Part shown: piece after piece, positions 17,751 to 25,832 of the stretch | Position numbering within the stretch: the first letter of the stretch is position 1 | Layout of the letters: each line of letters starts with the position of its first letter | DNA from: Gemmatimonadota bacterium | GTDB lineage: Bacteria; Gemmatimonadota; Gemmatimonadetes; Longimicrobiales; Gaopeijiaceae | DNA length: 64,000 nt | Reading direction: 5' to 3' | NCBI GenBank assembly: GCA_041390105.1 | Contig: JAWKQO010000006.1 | Span: forward strand, 6,829-70,828 | Translations under genes and position numbers: made by a program | The notes under the pieces: generated by a model | Seen by the model: only the letters and a program-made list of their open reading frames with translations | The model's database searches: none | Told to the model about the DNA's origin: nothing

Positions 17751-17930
17751 ATGAAGATCCCACACCTGTTCGAAGTGCTCTGGGCGGACGAGCGCGGCCA
17801 GGACCTGGTGGAGTACGTGGCTCTGGCCCTCATCGTCAGCGCGGCGGTGGTCGCTGCGATCGTGGTGCTGAGGGGCCAGCTCCAGATCCTGTTCGGCAGC
17901 GCATCGGCGGGCGTAGCGAATCCTAGCTGA
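17751..17930 (+). CDS. Flp/Fap-type IVb pilin
   Basis: The small 59-residue protein begins MKIPHLFEVLWADERGQDL. It shows the Flp pilin pattern: a short basic/polar leader ending at Gly16, then QDLVEY with Glu21 at mature position +5, then a hydrophobic helix (residues 22-40). A TadV-like prepilin peptidase would cleave after Gly16. Flp pilins form adhesive Tad pili, but no tad/cpa gene is in the window, so the assembly machinery must be elsewhere. The ATG at 17751 has no visible Shine-Dalgarno; no other in-frame start exists nearby, so translation may be leaderless. The motif makes the assignment fairly safe despite the size. Confidence 0.8.
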   Translation: MKIPHLFEVLWADERGQDLVEYVALALIVSAAVVAAIVVLRGQLQILFGSASAGVANPS

Positions 17931-18142
17931 CTCCAGCGGGAGCCCTACCGCCCTTCTCCTACTTGCAGTCTGCCTACCGGACCGCGCAGCTTGTGCGCTA
18001 GGTACTACGAACCTGTGGAACGGCTTGCTTCCAAGTTCGCCCGAGTGCCTATCCGCGGTGGGGGGCTGGCGTGCATCTCGGTAGGCAGTTCTCAAGAGTA
18101 GGTCGCTTCACGCAGAGGTGGCGCACCGTCCTGCTCGAAGGC

Positions 18143-19339
18143 ATGAAGGTGAGCAGACCCCCCGTGATGTACCTGCTTGCCGCCTATCTGCCGGTGTCCG
18201 CCTGCGGGCCAACGCCAGCACATGGGCCGGCACACCACCGGGTGGACACGCTGGCCAACGGAGCCCTGCGAGTCACCAATTCCGGGGACGCACTCTGGGC
18301 GCCGTCCCAAGCATGGACGACCGTAGAGGATCTGCGCATCGGTCGCGTCAACGGGTCCGGACCTGATCGCTTCGGCTTCATCGGCCCCATTGCAGTCGAC
18401 CTCGAAGGTCGGATCTTGGTGGCGGACGCCCTCGCGAATGACGTTCGCGTCTTCCACGGTGACGGGACGTTCTCGCACTCGTTCGGGGGCGAAGGCCAGG
18501 GGCCCGGGCAACTGAGCGGCATCACGGGAATGACCCTCGATCCCCGCGGCACTGTCATCATCAACGAGGGTCGCAATCTTCGCTTTTCCGTGTTCGCCAG
18601 CGACGGCTCGTTCATTGCCACGTACCCACGCAACTACTTTTCACGCCTGCGGCCCTGGCCAGGCCGGGTGATCCCCGGTCTTGGGCTCGTCGATTGGGCT
18701 GTGGAGCTGCCCTGGGATGACTCGTATCCAGGTGGCTCCAGGCTCGTGTTTCGCCCCCTTGGCCTAGGCCCGGATCTCGCAAGTCGGGACTCCTTCCCTG
18801 CCATCGAGTTCGACATGCCGTTCACGGCAGGGAACGCACCGCGGCCCTTCTCCGGTACGATCAGGCTCAACGTCGACCGCCACGGCGATATCTGGTTCTT
18901 CAATACCCGACGGTACGAGATCTTCCGCAGGACGTTATCCGGTGACACCACTTTGGTTTTCAGCCTGCCTCACGAACCGGCGATCGTTACGCCTGAGGAG
19001 CGGTCAGCCCTGGTCCGCGAGTGGATCGCCCCTCGACGAATCGACCCCAGCGACGTCTATGACACGAAGTGGTCTCTACACCAAGTCGTCGTGGACGACG
19101 CAGGTCACGTACTAGCGTTCCCCGATCCAGAAGACCCTGAGCGGGCCACGCGCCTCGATGTGTTCGACACGGCGGGCGTCTTCCAGGGCACAGTGACGCT
19201 GGCCACTCCGCTTTGGATTCTGAACCGGCAACCCGTGGCGACTGGCGGATTCCTATACGGCGTTACCACCGACGATCTGGATGTACAGTACGTGGTTCGA
19301 CTCCGACTCGGGGCGAACGTTGTAGCCGGTTCACTCTGA
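18143..19339 (+). CDS. 6-bladed beta-propeller lipoprotein (paralogue 1)
   Basis: The 398-residue protein has a signal peptide ending in VSAC, a lipobox. Repeated blade-like segments (IAVDLEGRILVADALANDVRVF, split as IAVDLEGRILVADAL and NDVRVF) and the family signature GEGQGPGQL mark an NHL/6-bladed propeller. The C-terminal block YGVTTDDLDVQYVVRLRL is shared with the other paralogues here. It lacks the DSAGVRIV motif of paralogues 2, 3 and 5. Such proteins are anchored in the envelope; substrates are unknown. The ATG at 18143 gives the lipoprotein signal. The 212-bp upstream gap shows no gene. It starts a run of three propellers on this strand. Confidence 0.85.
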   Translation: MKVSRPPVMYLLAAYLPVSACGPTPAHGPAHHRVDTLANGALRVTNSGDALWAPSQAWTTVEDLRIGRVNGSGPDRFGFIGPIAVDLEGRILVADALANDVRVFHGDGTFSHSFGGEGQGPGQLSGITGMTLDPRGTVIINEGRNLRFSVFASDGSFIATYPRNYFSRLRPWPGRVIPGLGLVDWAVELPWDDSYPGGSRLVFRPLGLGPDLASRDSFPAIEFDMPFTAGNAPRPFSGTIRLNVDRHGDIWFFNTRRYEIFRRTLSGDTTLVFSLPHEPAIVTPEERSALVREWIAPRRIDPSDVYDTKWSLHQVVVDDAGHVLAFPDPEDPERATRLDVFDTAGVFQGTVTLATPLWILNRQPVATGGFLYGVTTDDLDVQYVVRLRLGANVVAGSL

Positions 19340-19519
19340 CGCGGCGGTCTCGACGCTCAGCCTAGAGGGCCACCCCTCCCGGGTGCGAGCGGACGTCGGG
19401 CGCCCCCAAGAAGAGGAGGGACTCGCGACCCCGGCCCCACTCGCAGCTTGCCCGCTTCGACCGACGACGTTAGGAGTGACGCTGGATTCGGCGACTGCTC
19501 AGAGCCACGGGAGACCAAG

Positions 19520-20698
19520 GTGGATTCTCGAGTCCGACTGCCCTCCTTGTCACACGTCGCGCTCGCTACACCGCTCCTGGCGCTAGCGTGCGGGCCGGCG
19601 ACCCCCCATCCCACCGCCGCGACCGTGACCGACAGCGCCGGTGTGCGCATCGTTGAGTATGCCGCTCCGGATGCCTGGCCCGCGCCCGCCTCTGCGCACG
19701 AACTCCTGAGGATCGGCGCGGTCGAGGGGCCCCCGGAGCTTCTCTTCTCACGGATCCCCGCTGGCGTTCTGCTCGACGACGGCTCCATCGTGCTCGCAGA
19801 CGCCGGGTCGCGCGAGCTCAGGCACTTCGCGGCCGACGGCTCGCTTCTCGGGGTTCAAGGCGGGACAGGACAAGGGCCGGGCGAGTTCGAGTTCATCGTC
19901 GGGTCCGGGAAGTGCTCTGCAGAGGGGTTCGCGGTCTTCGACATCGGGTGGAGCGCGAACCTCTACGACGAGAGCGGGTCGTTCCTCGAGAAGAGGGCAA
20001 GCAGGTTGGAGGGTGGCGTCCAACCCTACCTCCTAGCGTGTGGTCGGCGAGGACGAGTCGCCTCGATCGGGTGGAGTATACCCGACGGCGGACCGCCGCA
20101 GGGGTTCCACGTCGCGACCGCCGCGCTCCGCCTCTACGAACCGGATGGGGCCCTCGCCCTCGACCTCGGCAAGCGCATCAGCTCGGAGCGCTTCGGTCAA
20201 CCGTCGGGCAGTGGGCCTCACCCGATCGGCCGAAGCACCAAAGTGGCCTTCGTCGACTCCGACCTGATCGTCTCCGACGGCACCTTCTTCGGGTTTGAGC
20301 GGTGGAGTTCCGAGGGGGTCCTTTCGGAGATCGTGCGGGTCGATGTCCCACTGCCCGACGCCGACTCCGCCATGGCGCTGTACCTCGAGACTGCCTTGGC
20401 TCGGGCCCCGGACGACGAGACCCGCATCCGCTGGCAGAAGGACATCGAAGGGATGGGCCTCCCACCCCGGCCGAGCTACCTATCGGATCTCTTCGTAACC
20501 GACGAGATCCTACTGTTGAAAGAGCTCAGCATCCGCGGGTCAGGACGGTGGTTCGAGTTCGTGGCCGAGGCAGGGTTCCGCCTCGCTGCGATCCCGTCAG
20601 AAGCGAAGCTCCTCGATGTGCGCGGTGATCGTATCCTCGTCGAGGAACGGGACTCGCTGGGCGTGCCCATGGCGGTGTTGTATTCGAGGTCGCCTTGA
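19520..20698 (+). CDS. 6-bladed beta-propeller lipoprotein (paralogue 2)
   Basis: The 392-residue protein starts at GTG 19520, preceded by GGGAG at good spacing. The signal peptide ends in a lipobox (LLALAC), followed by TDSAGVRIVEY, the N-terminal motif shared with paralogues 3 and 5. The propeller signature is GTGQGPGEFEF; blade motifs include GSIVLADAGSRELRHF. The C-terminal strand block RILVEERDSLGVPMAVLYS matches the paralogues' last blade. It overlaps the next propeller by 4 bp (TTGA), so the two are co-translated. The 180-bp gap before it holds no evident gene. Function unknown; probably an envelope-anchored ligand- or protein-binding propeller. Confidence 0.86.
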   Translation: MDSRVRLPSLSHVALATPLLALACGPATPHPTAATVTDSAGVRIVEYAAPDAWPAPASAHELLRIGAVEGPPELLFSRIPAGVLLDDGSIVLADAGSRELRHFAADGSLLGVQGGTGQGPGEFEFIVGSGKCSAEGFAVFDIGWSANLYDESGSFLEKRASRLEGGVQPYLLACGRRGRVASIGWSIPDGGPPQGFHVATAALRLYEPDGALALDLGKRISSERFGQPSGSGPHPIGRSTKVAFVDSDLIVSDGTFFGFERWSSEGVLSEIVRVDVPLPDADSAMALYLETALARAPDDETRIRWQKDIEGMGLPPRPSYLSDLFVTDEILLLKELSIRGSGRWFEFVAEAGFRLAAIPSEAKLLDVRGDRILVEERDSLGVPMAVLYSRSP

Positions 20699-21936
20699 GC
20701 CCGGGCACTCGCTACTGCGCCCTCATGCTGGCCGCCTCCGCAGCAGTTACGGCATGCACCACTGAAACGCGCCCTGCCGGGGGCATGCCCCAAGAACGCG
20801 ACAGCGCCGGCGTGCGCATCGTCACGCACGGAGCTCTCGATCGAGCGCCGCGCTGGCATCTCGCCGACGCCCCCGATGTGGTCCTCGGCACCGACGATAC
20901 CGCCCCCCTCCACCTGGCCTGGTCCGCTCGCCGATTGGACCGGGACGAGATCGCCGTGGCCAACGGTGGCTCCCGTGAGATTCTCCTGTTCGATCGAGGC
21001 GGGCGATTGCTTCGTAGGATCGGCGGCCCCGGGCCCGGCCCGGGTGAGTTCCATCACCAGTCGCTTCGCATCGTTGCGGGTGACGATCGCTCGATTGCCG
21101 TATTGGAGCTGGGATTCCTCTGGCGTCTGATCCACTTCACGCGTCAGGGTGAGTACACTTCAGAGGAGTCGCGACCGACTCTGAGCGGGCATGGGCTCGA
21201 GGACCTCACCGCCGCTCCGACCGGCACCGTGGTGGCCCTGTCCAGCCCTCTTCACCCAGGCCCGTACATGCCGCATGGCCCCAGGCGAGAGCCCGCGGCA
21301 CTCATCCGCATCGGGTTCACGAACGATCGGGCCGACACCCTCGGTTTCTACCCTGGCGCAGAGATCTTCGCAGCGGACGTCGGGCCACAGCCCACCATCG
21401 GAGGTGGAACACAAACAGGTCCACGTCTTCTTCGACGCCTGTTGGCGCCCGACAGTCGCGTTGCGGGCGGAGGGGATCCGTGGACGTTCATCGTCGGAGA
21501 TCAGGCGGAAGGGGGCTTCGACGTCTACTCGAGCGAGGGCGTGCTCATCCTGCGCACACGCTGGGAGCCCACCGAGCAGATCCTCAGTCCCAGAGACATC
21601 GCCGCGGCTACCAAGGAATACCTCGAACAGCCCGTCGCTCGCCGCGATCTCGCAGCAGCTCGGCGGGCGCTTCGCGTGGTCGATTCTCCGGAACGAACCC
21701 CAGTGTTCAGCGAGTTGCTGGTCGCCCGGGATGGTGCGTTCTGGGTTCGGCGCTATCCCCTCCCGGGCGATCCGATGGTCGACTGGCGGGTATTCTCTCG
21801 AGCTGGGCTGCACGCGGGCACATTGACCGTGCCCGCCAACCTGCGCGTGCTCGAGGCGGGGTCCGACTACCTCCTGGCGCGCGCCACGGACGTCCTGGGT
21901 GTCGAGACAATCGAGCTATGGCGGTTCGCCCGGTAG
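20695..21936 (+). CDS. 6-bladed beta-propeller lipoprotein (paralogue 3)
   Basis: The 413-residue protein starts at TTG 20695, inside the stop of the previous gene (TTGA overlap). The signal peptide ends VTAC. RDSAGVRIVTHG follows, then the propeller with GPGPGPGEFHH. The last blade block, DYLLARATDVLGVETIEL, matches the other paralogues. It lies 34 bp before a small lipoprotein gene, so the three probably form one transcript. As with the paralogues, catalytic residues are not recognisable and the fold alone suggests a binding role. The unusual TTG start is supported by the lipobox and the overlap rather than by a ribosome site of its own. Confidence 0.86.
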   Translation: MSPGTRYCALMLAASAAVTACTTETRPAGGMPQERDSAGVRIVTHGALDRAPRWHLADAPDVVLGTDDTAPLHLAWSARRLDRDEIAVANGGSREILLFDRGGRLLRRIGGPGPGPGEFHHQSLRIVAGDDRSIAVLELGFLWRLIHFTRQGEYTSEESRPTLSGHGLEDLTAAPTGTVVALSSPLHPGPYMPHGPRREPAALIRIGFTNDRADTLGFYPGAEIFAADVGPQPTIGGGTQTGPRLLRRLLAPDSRVAGGGDPWTFIVGDQAEGGFDVYSSEGVLILRTRWEPTEQILSPRDIAAATKEYLEQPVARRDLAAARRALRVVDSPERTPVFSELLVARDGAFWVRRYPLPGDPMVDWRVFSRAGLHAGTLTVPANLRVLEAGSDYLLARATDVLGVETIELWRFAR

Positions 21937-21970
21937 CGGGCGTCGGTCGCTTCGGAGGAGCTGGAGACCT

Positions 21971-22405
21971 ATGCCCGTCGCTAGCCGCAGCAGGAACATC
22001 GTCCTGGCTTTGACGCTGGGAGCCGCATCCTGTGTGACCATGCCTTCAGCTCCTGGCAGCTTGGCCGGCTCCTATCGATATGAGCTCTGGGGCGACCGCT
22101 GGAACGATGATGGTGCGCTGCTCATCGGAGGAGAACCGGGCGCGGCTGACTGCGTCTTCACCTCCGAGACCATGGGCGTGCTTCCAGTGGTCCGCTGCGA
22201 TTTCGACCAGAGCAAGTTCGTGCTGACCGTGGCGACGCAGGGTCCGATGATTCGGATCCGAGCCCATCAGTCCGGCGATCAACTCAAAGGCAGGTGGGTC
22301 GTCGGCCCCCGGTCTGGCATGTTCCAGGCGCGCCGCGACGGTCTCTACGCGTCCGGCCTGCTCCGATCTGTGCGGAGCCCCTGGGCAGCGACCCCCGTAC
22401 GATAG
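21971..22405 (+). CDS. Small lipoprotein of unknown function
   Basis: The 144-residue protein begins MPVASRSRNIVLALTLG and has a lipobox ending AASC at about residue 22. The mature part looks like a small beta-rich domain (SYRYELWGDRW, RCDFDQSKFVLTV, GDQLKGRWVVG), the kind of barrel/sandwich used for binding. I do not recognise a family. GGAGGAGCTGGAG just upstream of ATG 21971 is a strong ribosome site. It follows the propeller run by 34 bp and ends at a hairpin, so it is likely the last gene of that operon. Confidence 0.7.
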   Translation: MPVASRSRNIVLALTLGAASCVTMPSAPGSLAGSYRYELWGDRWNDDGALLIGGEPGAADCVFTSETMGVLPVVRCDFDQSKFVLTVATQGPMIRIRAHQSGDQLKGRWVVGPRSGMFQARRDGLYASGLLRSVRSPWAATPVR

Positions 22406-22431
22406 GAGCTCAACCTCTCCGCCTGAGCTCC
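22405..22431. terminator. Bidirectional hairpin between convergent genes
   Basis: Perfect 8-bp arms GGAGCTCA (22405-22412) and TGAGCTCC (22424-22431) around an 11-base loop fill the 30-bp space between the small lipoprotein stop and the epimerase stop. No T-run follows on either strand. Confidence 0.5.
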
Positions 22432-22435
22432 CCCG

Positions 22436-23581
22436 CTATCCCTGCGTAGCGTGCCAGGCCGCCAGAACCTCCTGCTCCCGCTCCCGGGTGAGTCCGAACG
22501 GACGGGAGGCCACCCGCTCCGGGTCGCGGCTGCGTTCGAACGCGAGTGTGTCGCGCGCCGTCAGCGAGAGCGGCCGGAACGTCAACCCGGCAGCCACGGA
22601 CGCGCTCACATCCACGAACATGAGGGGGTCGCCCGGGATCCAGGACGGAAAGTCGCGCCAAGGCATCAGCCCCTGCGCTTCCAGGAAGGACTCCGGGATC
22701 CAGGTCAGCGAATATGGCTTGGTAGCGGCTTCGCCGATCTGGTCGAGCGCGGAGCCGAACGACAGCCGTTCACCGGGGCCGGTCCCGTTGAAGTCGCCAG
22801 CGGTCCCGTCTTCGGCGAGCCGTACGATCCATTCGGTCAGATCGCGCTGATCGATGACCTGGTAGGCATGTTCGGGATTCCCGGGCGCGAGCACCTCGCC
22901 GCCATCATCGAGCCGCAGGGGCCAATAGCCGAACCGGTTGGTCTCGTCGCCGGGTCCTACGATCAGGCCCGGTCGGACGATGGTGGCTCGGCCGGGGAAG
23001 GCAGCTCGAACGATGTGCTCGCTCAGCGCTTTCATGTGCCCGTACGCGGCGGGCTCCCCGTGCGTCCATCCCTCCGGGGCCTCGATCAGCGGGTAGTCGA
23101 CACCGACGATCGGCTGGTACAAGACGTCAGCGGAGCGGCTCCAGTCGAAGCCCTCGAGCTGGTAGGCGGAGATGGAGGAGACGAAGACGTACTGCTGTGC
23201 GGCGCCCTTGAGCAGCTCGGTGCTCTTCTCCACCCAACGGTAGTCCTGGGCGTTGTTGTCGATCACGACGTCCCAGCTCCGCCCCTCGAGCGCCGTGTGG
23301 TCATCGTTGCGGTCGCCCACCAGTCGCTCCACGCCCTCCGGTAGATCCGCGTCGGAACGCCCGCGCGTGAAGGTCGTGACCTGATGTCCACGCTCGATGG
23401 CGTACTGTACCGTGTGGGGGCCGATGAAGCCCGTACCGCCGAAGATCAGGATCCGCTTGGGCGCCGGCGTCGAAGACCCTGCATCGCCAGCTCCACCCGT
23501 GCAGGCGGTGGGGCCGATCAGCGTCAACCCAGCGCCGAGCACACCGGTGGTCCTGATGAAGTCGCGTCTGGTGGGAGTCAT
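22436..23581 (-). CDS. Tat-exported NAD-dependent epimerase/dehydratase family protein
   Basis: The 381-residue protein has the twin-arginine motif TRRDFIR at the start and a possible lipobox (PTAC) at its end, so it is exported folded with cofactor. The Rossmann motif RILIFGGTGFIGPHTV is that of extended SDR/epimerases, and the expected tyrosine region may be PAAYGHMKALSEH (Y-x-x-x-K is present as YGHMK). It resembles Tat-signal NAD-dependent epimerases found beside exported oxidoreductases. The sugar or other substrate is unknown. Its stop faces the small lipoprotein gene across a hairpin; upstream is a 195-bp gap after the anti-sigma gene. Confidence 0.87.
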   Translation of the reverse strand: MTPTRRDFIRTTGVLGAGLTLIGPTACTGGAGDAGSSTPAPKRILIFGGTGFIGPHTVQYAIERGHQVTTFTRGRSDADLPEGVERLVGDRNDDHTALEGRSWDVVIDNNAQDYRWVEKSTELLKGAAQQYVFVSSISAYQLEGFDWSRSADVLYQPIVGVDYPLIEAPEGWTHGEPAAYGHMKALSEHIVRAAFPGRATIVRPGLIVGPGDETNRFGYWPLRLDDGGEVLAPGNPEHAYQVIDQRDLTEWIVRLAEDGTAGDFNGTGPGERLSFGSALDQIGEAATKPYSLTWIPESFLEAQGLMPWRDFPSWIPGDPLMFVDVSASVAAGLTFRPLSLTARDTLAFERSRDPERVASRPFGLTREREQEVLAAWHATQG

Positions 23582-23613
23582 GATGCGGACCGTCTCCTCT
23601 CGACTCGGACGAA

Positions 23614-23638
23614 CCCGGGAACCGGATCGGCTCCCGGG
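23614..23638. promoter_or_regulatory. Inverted repeat upstream of the epimerase gene
   Basis: CCCGGGA (23614-23620) and TCCCGGG (23632-23638) frame an 11-base loop, 33 bp before the epimerase start on the minus strand. It could be an operator, a leader hairpin or a late terminator for the anti-sigma transcript. The rest of 23582-23776 shows no gene. Confidence 0.3.
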
Positions 23639-23776
23639 ACACCAATGGGACTGTGAGGCAAGGGAGTGTCGAGGCGATCGAAGCCCCGGTCAAGGACGGT
23701 CGTTGTCATGCCAGCTCTGCGACACGGATGCCGTGGACCCGCGGCCACCGGATGGTCGCCTCGCCATGGCGTGTGC

Positions 23777-25108
23777 TCAGCTCGATCCGTCCCTGGCCCG
23801 CTCCAGCAGCGCCCGGATCGCGTCTGACGGCAGCGGTGCCTGGCCCAACAGGAAGACGCCGCCCTCCGACTCGGCTGCAGCGACGCCTGCTTCCGCATCA
23901 TTGTCGAGCTCAAACGCGCGGAGCGACTGAAACAGCCGGAGCCTACCCCCCCCTTCCAGGCTCTGCACCACCCGCAATACGGGTGCCCCATCCACCTGCG
24001 CGGTTTCGACACTCAGCACATCCAGCCCTGGCACGAACCGCGGGGGGAAGCCGATGAGGTCTTCTGCGTCGGCTCGCACGACGGCGCGCCAGGACAGGGA
24101 TCCGTTCGTCAGCCCTGACACAGGGATGGGTTGTGCCACCCCGGCTTGAGCGGGCGCTGGGGAGGCCGACGCGATCGCGACGGCATTCCCAAGGGCTCGC
24201 CGCTCCAGCTTCTGAGCGCTGCCCGTCACCACGATCTCATCGAGCGCGATCGCCGTCTGCCTCAACTGGAAGTCGCCGACGCTCGTCCCCGCATCACCCA
24301 GAGCGAGTGATCGGCTCTCCTGGTCGTATCCGATCAGGTCGACGTTGAGTGTCATCCCGTGCTCGATCGAGTCGGGCGCTTCGTCGAGCATGATCAGGTA
24401 CCTCCCGTCCGCGTTGGTAAGCGAGCCCCAGGTCGTCCCTCGGAGGTAGACCTGAGCACCACGGAGAGGTCGCCCGGAGGCAGCATCCGTGACGCGCCCC
24501 TCCACCGCGAGTCGCCGAGAGGACTGTGGCTGCCGAGCCCGCGTCTCCGAGGTTGGCCGGAACAGCGGGGTGGGCGCGACGGCCTCCGCACCCTCCACGG
24601 TTGCGGCCTGCTCGCGCGGGACGTTGGCCTCCGCCTGCATCGTGCGCCGGACTTCGGCCTCGACGGGGGGCAACGCATCCTCCGCGGCTTCGGCGGCGGG
24701 GGCGGCCGCTTGCACTACGGTTGGCTCCCCTGCTCCACGGCTCAGCTCGTTGGCCATCCAGCCGGCGCCCAACGCCACCAAGACGCTCGCCGCCCATCCG
24801 ATCGGGATCATGCGACTGCGCGGCCGAGACCACACCGCCACGCTCTTGCTCTGATCGCTCGGACCGCCACGACCCAACGTGCGAGCCCGGGCCTCGACCG
24901 TTGAGAAGTCCGGGATCTCCTCGAGCTCCCCTGCCGGTACCAGGAGACCTCTGACGGCGACAGTGGACGCGCGGAGTGCCGCAACCTTCACCGCGCACTC
25001 CGCACACAGGGCCAGGTGCTCCTCGACCGCAGCGCGCTCCTGCTCCGAGAGCCCCGCACGCGGCCCGTCCAACCACGCCTGCAGAACTCCCTCATCCATG
25101 TGCCGCAT
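23777..25108 (-). CDS. Membrane anti-sigma factor with CarboxypepD_reg and TonB-receptor-like module
   Basis: The 443-residue protein starts at ATG 25108 with GGAGG upstream, overlapping the sigma gene by 17 bp. Residues 1-50 contain a zinc-finger anti-sigma motif, H31-x3-C35-x2-C38. A single membrane helix spans about 100-119, putting the C-terminal ~320 residues outside the cytoplasm. That part holds a carboxypeptidase regulatory-like beta-sandwich (EGRVTDAASGRPLRGAQVYL), then IALDEIVVTG and RRALGNAVA, sequences typical of the N-terminal region of TonB-dependent receptors, then an unassigned domain. It should hold the ECF sigma factor and release it on an envelope signal. The receptor-like module in an anti-sigma factor is unusual. 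Confidence 0.85.
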   Translation of the reverse strand: MRHMDEGVLQAWLDGPRAGLSEQERAAVEEHLALCAECAVKVAALRASTVAVRGLLVPAGELEEIPDFSTVEARARTLGRGGPSDQSKSVAVWSRPRSRMIPIGWAASVLVALGAGWMANELSRGAGEPTVVQAAAPAAEAAEDALPPVEAEVRRTMQAEANVPREQAATVEGAEAVAPTPLFRPTSETRARQPQSSRRLAVEGRVTDAASGRPLRGAQVYLRGTTWGSLTNADGRYLIMLDEAPDSIEHGMTLNVDLIGYDQESRSLALGDAGTSVGDFQLRQTAIALDEIVVTGSAQKLERRALGNAVAIASASPAPAQAGVAQPIPVSGLTNGSLSWRAVVRADAEDLIGFPPRFVPGLDVLSVETAQVDGAPVLRVVQSLEGGGRLRLFQSLRAFELDNDAEAGVAAAESEGGVFLLGQAPLPSDAIRALLERARDGSS

Positions 25109-25601
25109 CGATGCCCTCCTCGGCGCTACATGCGCGCACCAGCTTCGCCTTGGCGCGTGCCACCGTGGTCCCGATCGCGCCCCGGGACAGCCCAGTGCGC
25201 TCAGCGATCTCGCCGTAGTCGAATCCCGCGTTCCACAGAACCAGGACCTGCCGGTCCGTCTCGGAAAGCGTCTCGAGCGCCGCACGGACCTTCTCGGCTC
25301 GTTCCTTCGACTCGAGCTCTTTCCAGGGCGACGCGACCCCGTCCGCCCGGGCACCCTCCTCGACCTTGAGCAGCTTCAGGTGCCGCTTGCGGCGTACCAC
25401 CATGCGCGCCTCGTCGCGAGCCAGGTTGGCTGCGGTCCGGAAGACCAGTCCGCGAGGGTTGTCCGCCTCATGGCCCAGGACCCTGGCGAATGCCTCCTGG
25501 GCCAGGTCTTTGGCCCGCTCGTGGTCCAGGAGCAAGCCCGCCAGAAAGCCCACGACCTCACGGTAGGTGGTCCGGTAGACCGCTTCCCAATCGGTCTTCA
25601 C
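25092..25601 (-). CDS. ECF-type RNA polymerase sigma factor
   Basis: The 169-residue protein starts at GTG 25601 with GGGAG five bases upstream. Region 2 runs YRTTYREVVGFLAGLL to RDEAR and includes the core-binding DLAQEAFARVL. Region 4 is the helix-turn-helix TLSETDRQVLVLWNAG, EIAERTGLSRGAIGTTV. There is no region 3, as expected for ECF factors. It overlaps the zinc-finger anti-sigma gene, the usual pair layout, and is divergent from the VWA gene. The 231-bp divergent gap probably carries an autoregulated promoter. Upstream codons in the same frame look non-coding and were left out. Confidence 0.93.
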   Translation of the reverse strand: MKTDWEAVYRTTYREVVGFLAGLLLDHERAKDLAQEAFARVLGHEADNPRGLVFRTAANLARDEARMVVRRKRHLKLLKVEEGARADGVASPWKELESKERAEKVRAALETLSETDRQVLVLWNAGFDYGEIAERTGLSRGAIGTTVARAKAKLVRACSAEEGIDAAHG

Positions 25602-25832
25602 GCGCGCTCCCGGTGGGTTGGGTTGGCCGTCGGCGAGACGCTTCTGAGCGACCCACACTCCATCGACGTATGAACCGCTGAATCTTGCACAGGGTCCCCT
25701 CTCGGGCCCGCCCGCCAGGGGCTGCGCGAACCGTGCCGCCGTGCAAGTCCCGCTGCCTGGTTCGTCGAAGGCGGTGTGAGCCAACCCGGGGTCCGTCCCG
25801 GTCGGCGCCGTCCCCGAACCGGAGGAAGTCCC
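25602..25832. promoter_or_regulatory. Divergent gap between sigma and VWA genes
   Basis: This 231-bp region must hold promoters for the ECF sigma gene (leftward) and the VWA gene (rightward). A 7-bp inverted pair, CTTGCAC (25684-25690) and GTGCAAG (25741-25747), is the only symmetric signal seen. GGAGGAAG at its right end is the VWA ribosome site. No convincing -35/-10 boxes were identified. Confidence 0.35.

Noticed and set aside
25684..25747. Matched ECF promoter boxes in the sigma/VWA gap
   Set aside because: Only a 7-bp inverted pair (CTTGCAC/GTGCAAG) is convincing; no -35/-10 pair could be aligned without forcing.
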